64,000 nucleotides of DNA. Source: JAJFKX01 sp965230265 (lineage in GTDB: Bacteria > Pseudomonadota > Gammaproteobacteria > Xanthomonadales > Wenzhouxiangellaceae). The notes under the pieces were generated by a model that had not been told where the DNA came from, did not search any database, and was given only the letters and a program-made list of their open reading frames with translations. Of this stretch, positions 42,386 through 50,975 are shown piece by piece (position 1 is the first letter of the stretch; the number at the start of each line of letters is the position of its first letter). The position numbers and the translations under genes were made by a program. The stretch spans positions 62,001 to 126,000 of the forward strand of contig OZ245999.1 of assembly GCA_965230265.1 (NCBI GenBank), in the 5' to 3' direction.

Positions 42386-42848
42386 TCAACGATTGATAAT
42401 TAGAATAGTTGGAGCAAAGTCTATCTGCAGTACCCTGTTTGATTTTGGCATGGTTCTAGATTTTCTATTCATACCATTTCAGTAATATCAATGGATGGCC
42501 AGTAATTACTTAAGTAAACCTAGTATTGCTATTTCGATTTGAGAGCTAGGGTAAAAAATTTATTGGATAAGACTAATCTGTCATTCGCATAAAACACTTC
42601 ATGCCGAGTACTGTTCGGTCGTGTGTGCCAAGCAACTCAGTAAAAACAGTGGTTCCTGAATGGGCTCAACCACATAGGAAGAGAGTTTTTTAAATCAATA
42701 GTTATAGTATATGCCTTATAGGAAGAGTGATTCTATCGGCAGAGTTGATGATTGCCGCGTAGAATATTTTTGAGGTTATCGGGTTTTGACGCTCAAGCGG
42801 TTTAGCAGGTATTGTGTTTGCTTTGCTGTCTGCCTTGGAGCACCTCTT
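42386..42848. other. Intergenic region, no gene seen
   Basis: About 460 bases between the STAND gene and the M24 peptidase. The region is AT-rich with stops in all frames. No strong hairpin, repeat or recognisable RNA is seen. Confidence 0.45.
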
Positions 42849-44243
42849 ATGTTGAATGGTCAATCATCCACCTGCAGCCAATCCCGGTGGCGACTGTCTT
42901 GGATGTTAATCGCCCCATTGTTATTCGCATCGACTTTGTCATTGGCACAAGACAACCAGTGGGATCAGGGGCGAGTGGTTGAGCGTGGTCTGTCAGTATT
43001 GCCAATGCGCGATCGCATTGCGCCCGAAAATTCGATGCTGCAACACCGTTTGGATAATTTACTGCCCGCGTTAATGGAAGAAACGGACATTGATATGTGG
43101 TTGGTGCTGGCACGGGAATATGCAGAAGATCCGATTTATTTCACCTTGGTGCCACAACCCAGTTATGCGGCTCGACGAACCACGATGCTGATTTTTCAGC
43201 GTCAGGATGATGGCAGTGTTGACCGCCTGACGGTGAATCGTTACCCATTGGGCGATTTATATGAGTCTGCATGGTCCGGTGGTGAACTGGATGAACAGTG
43301 GCAGGCTTTGGGTGACCTGATTGCCGAGCGTAATCCTGACAATATCGGAATCAATATATCTCGTCATTGGCCGGTAGCCGATGGTTTGACCCGCGGTCTG
43401 CATCAACGATTACTGGAAGTATTATCAGAAGACGATCAGGAAAAACTGGTATCGGCAGAAAATCTGGTCATCCGCTGGGTGGAGAGCCGCACCGAGCCGG
43501 AGCTGGCGGTTTACCCTCAAGTGGTATCACTGGCGCGAATGGTGATTGGCGAGGCGTTTTCCAACAAGGTGATTACACCTGGCATAACATCAACTGACGA
43601 TGTGTCCTGGTATATCCGTCAACGCTTTGCAGATTTGGACTTGCCCGTTTGGTTTATGCCTTATGTGAATTTGCAGCGGCTAGGTGATAGCTGCACAGCA
43701 GACAGTCCCTTCTGTGGTAGTGCTGGTGTGATTATGCCGGGCGATGTGCTGCATACGGACGTAGGTATTTGTTATCTGAAGTTGTGTACCGATACTCAGG
43801 AGATGGGGTATGTAACCCATCTGGGTGAGAATGAAGTACCCGCCGGTTTGCGTAAGGCATTAACAATTGGCAACCGTTGGCAAGACCATTTGACCAATGC
43901 CTTTATGACTGGTCGAACCGGTAACGAGATTCTGGCCGAAACGCATCGTCAGGCTGAAAACGAGAACATTGTATCGAGCACCTATACCCATCCATTGGGA
44001 CTGTTCGGCCATGCACCAGGGCCCACCATTGGCATGTGGGATAACCAGGGTGCAACAGCGATTCGCGGCGACTGGCCACTCTATCCGAATACCGGTTATG
44101 CCATTGAAGGCAATATTAAGGCGGCCGTGCCGGAATGGGATGGTCAGCTGGTTCAGGTTAAGCTGGAACAAAGCGCGGTTTTTGATGGTGAAAAAGTGTA
44201 CTACCTGGCAGGTCGTCAAACCCAGTGGCATATTATTAATTAA
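42849..44243 (+). CDS. Exported M24 family metallopeptidase (Xaa-Pro peptidase-like)
   Basis: Metallopeptidase of about 464 residues in the pita-bread fold family M24. The ATG at 42849 has TTGGAG upstream and gives a signal peptide (LSWMLIAPLLFASTLSLAQD); the longest frame uses TTG at 42786. A creatinase-like N-terminal domain (about 50-210) is followed by the catalytic domain. Metal ligands are visible as HTDVGICYLKLCTDTQ (two Asp), GLFGHAPGPTIGMWDN (His) and IEGNIKAAVPEWD with VKLEQSAVF (two Glu). It should hydrolyse peptides with Pro in the second position in the periplasm. It is apparently monocistronic, with the alcohol dehydrogenase gene 137 bp downstream. Confidence 0.87.
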   Translation: MLNGQSSTCSQSRWRLSWMLIAPLLFASTLSLAQDNQWDQGRVVERGLSVLPMRDRIAPENSMLQHRLDNLLPALMEETDIDMWLVLAREYAEDPIYFTLVPQPSYAARRTTMLIFQRQDDGSVDRLTVNRYPLGDLYESAWSGGELDEQWQALGDLIAERNPDNIGINISRHWPVADGLTRGLHQRLLEVLSEDDQEKLVSAENLVIRWVESRTEPELAVYPQVVSLARMVIGEAFSNKVITPGITSTDDVSWYIRQRFADLDLPVWFMPYVNLQRLGDSCTADSPFCGSAGVIMPGDVLHTDVGICYLKLCTDTQEMGYVTHLGENEVPAGLRKALTIGNRWQDHLTNAFMTGRTGNEILAETHRQAENENIVSSTYTHPLGLFGHAPGPTIGMWDNQGATAIRGDWPLYPNTGYAIEGNIKAAVPEWDGQLVQVKLEQSAVFDGEKVYYLAGRQTQWHIIN

Positions 44244-44380
44244 AGCGATTCGGATAAGTGGATAATAGTGAATGTTGATATGAGGCAAAACTCTGGCCAA
44301 TCAGTGTTTTTGTGTGGCGCCAGCATGATGCACTGCATTGGCTGGACAGACACAATATCAGCATTGGAAAGGACATTTGA

Positions 44381-45394
44381 ATGAGCAAACTTCGTGTTAA
44401 TGCCTATGCAGCACCGTATGCTGGTGCCGCTTTGCAGCCCTTTGGTTATGAGCTGCCAGTCATTCTACCGGAACAGGTGGATATAAAAGTTGAATATTGT
44501 GGCATTTGCCATTCTGATTTAAGCATGCTGAACAATGATTGGGGCAGGACACAATACCCGTTTGTACCTGGTCATGAAATTATCGGAACGGTGATCAATG
44601 TTGGCGAGCATGCCCACGGAATCAATATAGGTGACAGAGTAGGCTTGGGCTGGTTTTGTGATAGCTGCATGCACTGTGACCGATGTATGTCCGGCAACCA
44701 CCATATCTGTGCTGAAAATGCCGCCACCATTGTTGGTCGACATGGTGGGTTTGCCGACCATGTTCGCTGCCACTGGGCCTGGGCGATTCCGATTCCAAAA
44801 GCATTGGATCCCAGTAAGGCTGGCCCGTTGCTGTGCGGTGGTATTACTGTTTTCAGACCCATTCAAATGGCCGATGTAAAGCCGACAGACCGGGTAGGTG
44901 TGATTGGCATTGGCGGGCTGGGTCATTTGGCCGTTCAGTTTTTGAACAAATGGGGTTGTGAGGTGACCGCTTTTAGTTCTTCACCGGATAAGACCGACCA
45001 ACTCAAAACTCTCGGTGCTCACCAGGTGGTCAACTCACGTGATGATGCTGCGATGAAAGACATAGCCGGGTCGCTGGACTTTATTTTGAATACCACCAAT
45101 GTCAGTTTGAACTGGCAAGGTTATCTGGATGCTTTGGCGCCGCAGGGAACTTTGCATACCGTGGGGGCAGTGCTCGATCCAATTCCGGTACCGGCATTTA
45201 GCTTGATCGGTGGTGAAAAAAACGTCTCTGGCAGCCCTTTGGGCAGTCCGGCTTTGACACGGGAAATGCTGCGATTTTGTCAGCGACATGATATTCACCC
45301 AATGACTGAGCAGTTTGATATACAGCACGTCAATGATGCACTGGCGCATTTGGCAGCAGGCAAGGCACGTTATCGGGTGGTATTGAAAATTTAA
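44381..45394 (+). CDS. Zinc-dependent NAD(P)-type alcohol dehydrogenase
   Basis: Medium-chain dehydrogenase of 337 residues. The catalytic zinc site is shown by EYCGICHSDLSML and PFVPGHEIIG; the structural zinc by CDSCMHCDRCMSGNHHIC (four Cys). The dinucleotide fold starts GVIGIGGLGHLAVQF. ASS-type residues after the second strand (TAFSSSPDK) with Ser and Lys, as in cinnamyl-alcohol dehydrogenase-like enzymes, favour NADP(H), though this is inference. This family reduces aldehydes to alcohols and is often broad in substrate. It has no signal peptide and no clear operon partner; the M24 gene is 137 bp upstream. Confidence 0.92.
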   Translation: MSKLRVNAYAAPYAGAALQPFGYELPVILPEQVDIKVEYCGICHSDLSMLNNDWGRTQYPFVPGHEIIGTVINVGEHAHGINIGDRVGLGWFCDSCMHCDRCMSGNHHICAENAATIVGRHGGFADHVRCHWAWAIPIPKALDPSKAGPLLCGGITVFRPIQMADVKPTDRVGVIGIGGLGHLAVQFLNKWGCEVTAFSSSPDKTDQLKTLGAHQVVNSRDDAAMKDIAGSLDFILNTTNVSLNWQGYLDALAPQGTLHTVGAVLDPIPVPAFSLIGGEKNVSGSPLGSPALTREMLRFCQRHDIHPMTEQFDIQHVNDALAHLAAGKARYRVVLKI

Positions 45395-45574
45395 TGGGAT
45401 GTCAGTTTAAACCCCTGATGAATAAATAGTCATATAACGTATGATATTTTGAGATAAAGCTGGAGTATCAGTTTTATAAGTAAGGCTGTGTTAGGCTTTG
45501 TAATTGAGCTAAAGCTTAAACTTATGTATAGTCATCGGAGGACTAAAACGTATTAATCAACAAGGAGAGAAGGG

Positions 45575-46435
45575 ATGGTTAAACGGTTATTGCTGCTTTG
45601 TGCGGCTTTTTCTTGTATGGGGGCGTTTGCAGATACTCCTGATGATTGTATCAAACCCGAGTCACCGTATGCCAACAAAGAGGTGATTCAATTTGCTCAA
45701 TGTTTAAAGAAAAATCATAGATACCTTTACGCTATCGATTATTTAGAAAGTATCGCCGATGTGGCTCCGGCAGCTAATGTTTATGGCTTGCTTGGCGAGA
45801 TCCGCTTTTACAATAATGAAGTACAAGCAGCACTGGAAGCATCTGAGCGGTCTTTGACCATTAAGCCTGATTATATGCCGGCCAAGTATTGGCTGGCTAA
45901 CTCAATGTTTCGTCGAGCTATGGAAGTTTCGCCAACACACCTTCAGGGGCTGCAGATATTTCAGCCGGATGGATGTAAACCATCAGAGCATGAAATGTCT
46001 CAACAAGATGAAGCGCTAGAGAAACAATACTACAGTAGAGCAAGAGAGTTATTCCTTGAGATGGCTGAAAAGCTTATCGACGACCCTAAAGCCTGGGCAG
46101 GCGTTAGCCATATGGCAGCAGCATCGCTAATTGGTTTGGGTGATATGGAAGGTGGCATACGTGAATCAGAATATGTAGCTAGACGTTTAGCGACGGAGTA
46201 TCAAATCACTGGTGAAGAAAAGTTTACTAATTTTGCTGCTTCAATTTACGCCACAATGGCTAACCAGGCATCCGTAAGCGATCAGCCTAAGCAAGCGGAG
46301 CAATTTGCTCAACTCGCAGAAGAGCATGCAGCTGATGACATGACTCGCGCAGAAGTTGCTTTTGTTAATAGTGGTTTAAATGCTCCTGCATCAGAGCGTA
46401 ACCTGCCATGTGAGCCTATTATTATCCAAGAATAA
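45575..46435 (+). CDS. Exported TPR-like protein of unknown function
   Basis: Exported 286-residue protein; AAGGAGAG sits 7 to 8 bases before the ATG. The signal peptide MVKRLLLLCAAFSCMGAFAD is followed by two to three TPR-like helix pairs (NVYGLLGEIRFYNNEVQAAL, EASERSLTIKPDYMPAKYWL). The central part has FQPDGCKPSEHEMSQQDEAL, and the late part is helical (MANQASVSDQPKQAEQFAQL). Three Cys in the mature protein could form disulfides. It is followed 20 bp later by the small secreted protein at 46456, so they may share a transcript. The pairing of a periplasmic TPR scaffold with a Cys-containing microprotein is noted in the findings. Confidence 0.7.
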   Translation: MVKRLLLLCAAFSCMGAFADTPDDCIKPESPYANKEVIQFAQCLKKNHRYLYAIDYLESIADVAPAANVYGLLGEIRFYNNEVQAALEASERSLTIKPDYMPAKYWLANSMFRRAMEVSPTHLQGLQIFQPDGCKPSEHEMSQQDEALEKQYYSRARELFLEMAEKLIDDPKAWAGVSHMAAASLIGLGDMEGGIRESEYVARRLATEYQITGEEKFTNFAASIYATMANQASVSDQPKQAEQFAQLAEEHAADDMTRAEVAFVNSGLNAPASERNLPCEPIIIQE

Positions 46436-46455
46436 CGCCAAAGGGAGAATGAACT

Positions 46456-46626
46456 ATGTTATTGGGGAAAGTTTTTCGTAAGGTTTTAGTTGCAATTACA
46501 TTACTAACTGTTAGTGCAAATGCCAGTGCGTTTCATTGGATTTGTACATGGTGTTTTGAAAATGGTGGAGCGCCTCAGTGCCAAACGCATGTTTTTTGGC
46601 AAGGAAGCCCATTTGAGATTGAGTGA
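46456..46626 (+). CDS. Small secreted Cys-containing protein (56 aa), unknown function
   Basis: Short gene at 46456-46626. GGGAG lies 9 bases before the ATG. The signal peptide is MLLGKVFRKVLVAITLLTVS, with cleavage probably after the A-N-A-S-A stretch (residue 25). The mature peptide of about 31 residues begins FHWICTWCFENGGAPQCQTH and continues with FWQGSPFEIE. It has Cys30, Cys33 and Cys42 and four Trp or Phe residues near them. No family is recognised. Position, ribosome site and signal all support a real gene; it probably forms an operon with the TPR-like gene upstream. The C-x-x-C could be a redox or metal site, or two Cys could pair. Confidence 0.65.
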   Translation: MLLGKVFRKVLVAITLLTVSANASAFHWICTWCFENGGAPQCQTHVFWQGSPFEIE

Positions 46627-46721
46627 TTGGTTGTTCAGTAAAAAGCTTGAGGTGGCAGCACTACTGCCTTAAAGCACTAAGGGTTTGCAGGCTACCTGGG
46701 TTGCTAATCAATTAGACAAAT

Positions 46722-47582
46722 ATGAGTGAAGGCAATCCCATATGGCATAGCCCTGGTTGGATCACCGCTTGTGTGGCGCTAGTAACTGCTTTTCTTACTA
46801 TCCCTGAAAAGATCAGTAAATACTATAGTGAGCGAGTTGAAACCGACTCAAAGAAGACAGAGTCACAGCTAAAGGTGATAGAGCAAGCGTTAGAAACCGA
46901 TGGGAATAACCGTGTTTTCTGGCTAAGATATTTAGCAGCTAATTCAGATGATCCTTCGGCTAGTGCATGGGCTGCAGAAGAAGTCTCTCGCTATGATGCC
47001 ATATCAGATTTAAATAAGGAAAATGCAGACTTACGCCTGCAAATAGAAGGTATGAGAGAGGAATTGATCTCAGCCAATGTTGCAGGTAGTGCGGCAGAGT
47101 CTCTTAAAAAGCAAATTACTGATCTTTCAAATAAAATTTCAATAAAAGATAATGAAATACGTTCTCTGAGAGAAAAAGCAGGTTTACTCGATGAGGCAAG
47201 CGATTTAGTTGATGGGTATATTCTCAATATCACTCTAAAGGCCACATCAGATAGCCCATTGGAAGACAATATATCAATATTCGTAAGTAGTTTTGATCTG
47301 GTACCCATTGGGACATGTATCTTTACTACAAAAGTATGTGATCTAATGGTAAGCAATAAGTACCAGGCCTTATTGATCTTGGCTCAAAATAACAAGCATT
47401 TAGAAGCAATTGAAAAAGTTGAATTGGTTTCCAAAATAAGTGCGGATTCTGATGTTGTAGCTATGCAAGTCTACCATTGTGGCTTAATTGAAAATTCTGA
47501 AAACCCTAAAATGGTATGTTCAACAAAGGAAATAATTGGCCCCATTAGGGAACTTGGAAGGCCTCCTGGCTTTGGAGGTTGA
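46722..47582 (+). CDS. Membrane-anchored coiled-coil protein of unknown function
   Basis: A 286-residue protein. One N-terminal hydrophobic segment (WITACVALVTAFLTIP, about 12-27) acts as a membrane anchor. Residues about 30-155 are strongly helical with heptad-like hydrophobics (SDLNKENADLRLQIEGMREE and SLKKQITDLSNKISIKDNE), so a coiled coil is likely. The C-terminal part (about 165-286) is a mixed alpha/beta domain with several Cys (IGTCIFTTKVCDLM). No family is recognised. The gene is AT-rich, starts 95 bp after the microprotein and ends 58 bp from the convergent Tat-type protein gene. Confidence 0.65.
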   Translation: MSEGNPIWHSPGWITACVALVTAFLTIPEKISKYYSERVETDSKKTESQLKVIEQALETDGNNRVFWLRYLAANSDDPSASAWAAEEVSRYDAISDLNKENADLRLQIEGMREELISANVAGSAAESLKKQITDLSNKISIKDNEIRSLREKAGLLDEASDLVDGYILNITLKATSDSPLEDNISIFVSSFDLVPIGTCIFTTKVCDLMVSNKYQALLILAQNNKHLEAIEKVELVSKISADSDVVAMQVYHCGLIENSENPKMVCSTKEIIGPIRELGRPPGFGG

Positions 47583-47640
47583 ATATAAAAATCATAGACT
47601 CTTTTTTAACTGCAGTAGTAAGCCAATTTGAGAGGCATCA

Positions 47641-48756
47641 TTAAGGGTTAATAATTAGCGTGCCTATTTCTAATTGCTCATCTTCTGTTTTGGAAATTAA
47701 CGTCAATGATATTTTCCCTGGTTGCTGGAACATATCAGCAGGTATTGCTGTAGTTATAACGCCATCATTCACATATGCTTTTAACTGTTGTTCTCCAGCC
47801 TGAATGGCGACATCGCCAGGTGCGCAATCGGTATCAATCCACAAACCCATGGCGCCGTTGGCTTGAGGGTGTAAGGCAACACCTGCAGAGGTTTGCTTGG
47901 GCCCCCAATTTTTGATGGTGCAAAATGCTGAGCCTGTTTGAGCTTGCTGATCAATCTGATCAGCAACCGGTTCACCGGTGACCACAAAAACACCGATGGT
48001 TTGCCAGATATTGTTCATTTCATCATGCAGGGTAATGGGATATTCACCCGGCTGACTGAAAAGCTGCTTTTGAAATTCCAGCTGGCCCTGGAAGCTGCCA
48101 ACCAAGACTCGATTTTCGCGATAGCTGGTGTGCAGGCGCCGACCATGAATTTCGACCTGTGCCCAGCGTGGGGCATTTTCTGCGTCAAACCACAATGCTG
48201 AAAAGCCTTCGCCAAAGCTATTGGGTGGTTGTCCGGCCACTGTGGTGCGCGGTCCCCAGTTGGTAATTTCAACAATGTGTTGTTCAGTGGGCTCTGATAC
48301 TTGTGTTGAGCTTGCGCCGGCAGTTTTAAAGCGCACTACGGCTGCCAAAGCTTCGGTCTTGGATAGCTGCCAGCCTTGTACCACCAGTAAATCACCGTTG
48401 GCAAAATCCTGATGGATAGTGTGTTGTAATTGCTGTGCAAATATTTTTTGCTCAACAGGCTCGGCTGTAGGTAAATTCAGGCGCTGGGTTAAATTTTGGG
48501 TCAGTGCTTCGATAGGTTGATCATACACAGGGTATTCAGCGATAACCCACTGTCCCAATACGCCGCTACCCTCCAGAGCAGCCAGCATGCGATCAACACC
48601 GGCACCTAGCCCGGTAGGCTTCATCACACTTTGACCAGTATCCTGGCGAAACCATTGCCACCAGCCGCCAGCCAGTAAAGCAGTGCTCACTACAGTACCG
48701 GTGCCATACTGGATAAACCGTCTGCGCTTTAAGGTGTTATGGTTTTGAGTGCTCAT
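47641..48756 (-). CDS. Tat-type exported protein with two repeated Ig-like domains, GMC oxidoreductase partner
   Basis: A 371-residue protein starting at 48756, overlapping the stop of the GMC oxidoreductase by 4 bp. The N-terminus has a Tat-like signal: LKRRRFIQYGTGTVV, then ALLAGGWWQWF. Residues about 165-250 and 275-365 are two homologous beta domains, each opening with N-W-G-P (ITNWGPRTTVAG and IKNWGPKQTSAG) and containing a W-F/I-D turn (ALWFDAENAP, GLWIDTDCAP). The end, TLIINP, is uncharged. I recognise no family. In gluconate and fructose dehydrogenases a Tat-type subunit carries the GMC subunit across the membrane; the same is inferred here because the GMC protein lacks its own signal. 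Confidence 0.75.
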   Translation of the reverse strand: MSTQNHNTLKRRRFIQYGTGTVVSTALLAGGWWQWFRQDTGQSVMKPTGLGAGVDRMLAALEGSGVLGQWVIAEYPVYDQPIEALTQNLTQRLNLPTAEPVEQKIFAQQLQHTIHQDFANGDLLVVQGWQLSKTEALAAVVRFKTAGASSTQVSEPTEQHIVEITNWGPRTTVAGQPPNSFGEGFSALWFDAENAPRWAQVEIHGRRLHTSYRENRVLVGSFQGQLEFQKQLFSQPGEYPITLHDEMNNIWQTIGVFVVTGEPVADQIDQQAQTGSAFCTIKNWGPKQTSAGVALHPQANGAMGLWIDTDCAPGDVAIQAGEQQLKAYVNDGVITTAIPADMFQQPGKISLTLISKTEDEQLEIGTLIINP

Positions 48757-50207
48757 TCACTGCTTAGATGTTTTGCCAGACGATGTGCCAGTGCAACGAT
48801 TGTCATGGTGGGGTTGGAGTAACCAAAGCTGGGGAATACCGCAGAACTGGCTACATACAAATTGTCAGTACCAAAGACCTTTAGATTGGTGTCGACTACG
48901 CCTTGATGGGCATTTTGTGCCATGCGTGCGGTACCCATATGGTGAGAGACACCACTGGCCGAGCGCTGTTTCTTTTCAATATCAAGTGCCATAACCTGAC
49001 CACGACCCAGACCCATGCGGGCTATCTGATGGGTGAAGTGGGTAAAGATATTGTGCGCAGATTGGTAATCTTGTGGATCGATTTCCCAGAATATTCTCAA
49101 TTTGGGCAAGCCGAGGGCATCAGTCTCATTGCTCAATTCCAAACGGCTATTCTCATTGGTGCGAGGCTCCAGAATCATCTGCACTGAATAACTCCAGGTT
49201 TCACCGCCGCTAAACCCCAGTGATTGATGGCGGGTATAGCCTTTGGGCAGTTTGTTGGTTGCGGGGGTGACTTCCAGCAGCATGCAGGCATTTTGCCAGG
49301 CATTGTCAGACATTGCCCGAGGAGTGGGCGTAATAATTGGCATGACAGGGCCGGTACTTGAGCCAGTGCGTTGATACATCCGGTCGGCCTGCAGGTTTAA
49401 AACACCCGGCCGTAAACCAAAATGATCGGCAAAACCACGAGCCAGCTTGGGTGACTGGATACCTGCTGCCTGCCAGCCCAGTTGACGCATCAGCAATAAA
49501 TGTCGGGCACTTTCTATGCCACCCATGGCAATCACCACCTGTTGTGCATCAATTGTCATTTGCTTGCCATGTAAACCGGTAACAGTCACCAATTGCAGAC
49601 GTTGATTATCATATTGATACTCGGTTGCAGCAGCGTTTAATAAACATTCAATCGACTGGCTTGCTTCAATCTGAGCGCGGTATTTGCTACCAAAGCGGGT
49701 CGGCGGGCTAAAATGAAACAGACGATTCTGGAATGCCTCATTATCTGAAAAATCGATCAGTTGAGCATGTAATTCCGGGTCAAGTTTATTTGGATTGTAG
49801 TTGTTGTCATCAATTTCCAGCCAGCCGTGTGCAGCAGCGTAATGAGGTTCCAGTTCTGATTTGGCAAACGGCCAGCCGGTAATGCCAGCTTCAGGTCTGG
49901 AGACAAAGTCAATGGCATCCAATGGTCGTGACCAGCCTCCCCAATGTCCTGATGTGCCGCCAAAATAACGCAGTCGGGTGGTTGATAAAGCGTATTTTGA
50001 GCTGCCTGCAGATTGACCTGAGTACAAGGCCAGTTCAGCCTGGCTAGATGGCTCCAGCCCACCGGCTTCAGCCAGCACAATGCTCAGACCAGGCATGCTG
50101 GCGGCAACCTCCAGTGCAAGTGTAATGCCCGCAGGACCTGCTCCCAGAATTAACAGGTCACATTGCCGAGAGTCAATTTGAGGGCCGTGAGCCAGGTTGG
50201 TGAACAT
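48753..50207 (-). CDS. GMC family FAD-dependent oxidoreductase
   Basis: Flavoprotein of 484 residues in the glucose-methanol-choline oxidoreductase family. The FAD motif is DLLILGAGPAGITLALEVA (G-x-G-x-x-G) and the substrate/FAD-binding end is SHHMGTARMAQNAHQGVVD, then NLYVASSAVFPSFGYSNPT. The pair H-H-M-G-T-A is the GMC dehydrogenase-type active-site region, and the late N-P-T motif is also conserved. No signal peptide is present, and the gene precedes and overlaps (4 bp) the Tat-type partner. Enzymes of this type oxidise alcohols, sugars or polyols. The acceptor is unknown: no cytochrome subunit is encoded nearby. A terminator follows the divergent YHS gene, not this one. Confidence 0.88.
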   Translation of the reverse strand: MFTNLAHGPQIDSRQCDLLILGAGPAGITLALEVAASMPGLSIVLAEAGGLEPSSQAELALYSGQSAGSSKYALSTTRLRYFGGTSGHWGGWSRPLDAIDFVSRPEAGITGWPFAKSELEPHYAAAHGWLEIDDNNYNPNKLDPELHAQLIDFSDNEAFQNRLFHFSPPTRFGSKYRAQIEASQSIECLLNAAATEYQYDNQRLQLVTVTGLHGKQMTIDAQQVVIAMGGIESARHLLLMRQLGWQAAGIQSPKLARGFADHFGLRPGVLNLQADRMYQRTGSSTGPVMPIITPTPRAMSDNAWQNACMLLEVTPATNKLPKGYTRHQSLGFSGGETWSYSVQMILEPRTNENSRLELSNETDALGLPKLRIFWEIDPQDYQSAHNIFTHFTHQIARMGLGRGQVMALDIEKKQRSASGVSHHMGTARMAQNAHQGVVDTNLKVFGTDNLYVASSAVFPSFGYSNPTMTIVALAHRLAKHLSSE

Positions 50208-50303
50208 TTTTTGTCGGGTGACTTATCTGAGGCTGATCATGCGGTGATTTTAGCATGATGTCTGGAGGGTATAGGCTCTTAAATTTGGATAGCGTTGGGA
50301 GCA

Positions 50304-50335
50304 ATAAAAAGGCTGCGGTCTAAACCGCAGCCTTG
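50304..50335 (-). terminator. Rho-independent terminator of the YHS gene
   Basis: AAGGCTGCGGT pairs with ACCGCAGCCTT (11 bp, 4-base loop) and is followed, on the minus strand, by TTTATTGC after the stem. It begins about 65 bp after the minus-strand stop codon of the YHS gene at 50400. Confidence 0.85.
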
Positions 50336-50399
50336 GGTCGAGCGGTGGTTTCTCCGCGATCGACTAAAAATCAACTGAAATAAGCATCACTGATGGTAT

Positions 50400-50843
50400 T
50401 CAATTAAAGGTTTGTGTTTTCCAGTTAGCTTCAGATTGCTTTAGATAACCTGGGATATCTTTCTGCCAGGTGGTGCGCACAGGTAAAGAATAGTTCAGAT
50501 ACAGTTTACCCTGATGAATTTCCCAGGCCTGTGGGTCGGTAGGCACCAGATAACCTTTGCTCAAACCATAAGCACAATAACCACCATACTGAGGGGCGTA
50601 TTTTTCAGGGTCGGATGCAAATAGATCGCGGTTGGCAGTGTTGGCGAAATGCCAGGTAGCGCCGTTGTAATCGAAGGTTATATCGATCTGGCCTTTAACC
50701 GGTTTTGCTTGGTTAAAATAAGCGACTGGATCATAGCCGCGGATAGCGCCTTCGCCAGTGCTGAAAACTTCAGGCTCAGCCCAGGCCAGGTTGCCAAAGA
50801 TGTTCATCATTAACAACAAGCCAGCGATTAGTAGCTTTTGCAT
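50400..50843 (-). CDS. Exported YHS domain protein
   Basis: Exported protein of 147 residues. The signal peptide MQKLLIAGLLLMMNIFGNLAWA is followed by a YHS domain: AIRGYDPVAYFNQAKPVKG, FDYNGATWHFANTANRDLF and YAPQYGGYCAYGLSKGY, where the Y-G-G-Y-C and D-P-V-A-Y elements are diagnostic. YHS domains are found in copper and other metal-linked proteins and phenol hydroxylases; the Cys may bind a metal. The function of the free exported form is unknown. It is monocistronic, divergent from glmU, with its own terminator. Confidence 0.88.
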   Translation of the reverse strand: MQKLLIAGLLLMMNIFGNLAWAEPEVFSTGEGAIRGYDPVAYFNQAKPVKGQIDITFDYNGATWHFANTANRDLFASDPEKYAPQYGGYCAYGLSKGYLVPTDPQAWEIHQGKLYLNYSLPVRTTWQKDIPGYLKQSEANWKTQTFN

Positions 50844-50957
50844 AGTCCTTCCTTATTGAGAAAAATAATCTAGTTATAGGCTAAGTGACCGTGGTTCATC
50901 AAAAAATCATACAAATCTGTCCATATCCCAATGTATCAGCAATAAAGTGGTAGCCGG

Positions 50958-50963
50958 TATAAT
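50958..50963 (+). promoter_or_regulatory. -10-like TATAAT before glmU
   Basis: A perfect TATAAT lies 12 bp before the glmU start codon. No good TTGACA-like -35 is seen at 16-18 bp. If it is used, the transcript would begin only a few bases before the ATG, and the sequence just before the ATG (CCGGACTGATT) has no Shine-Dalgarno site, which would fit a near-leaderless mRNA. Confidence 0.35.
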
Positions 50964-50975
50964 GCCGGACTGATT

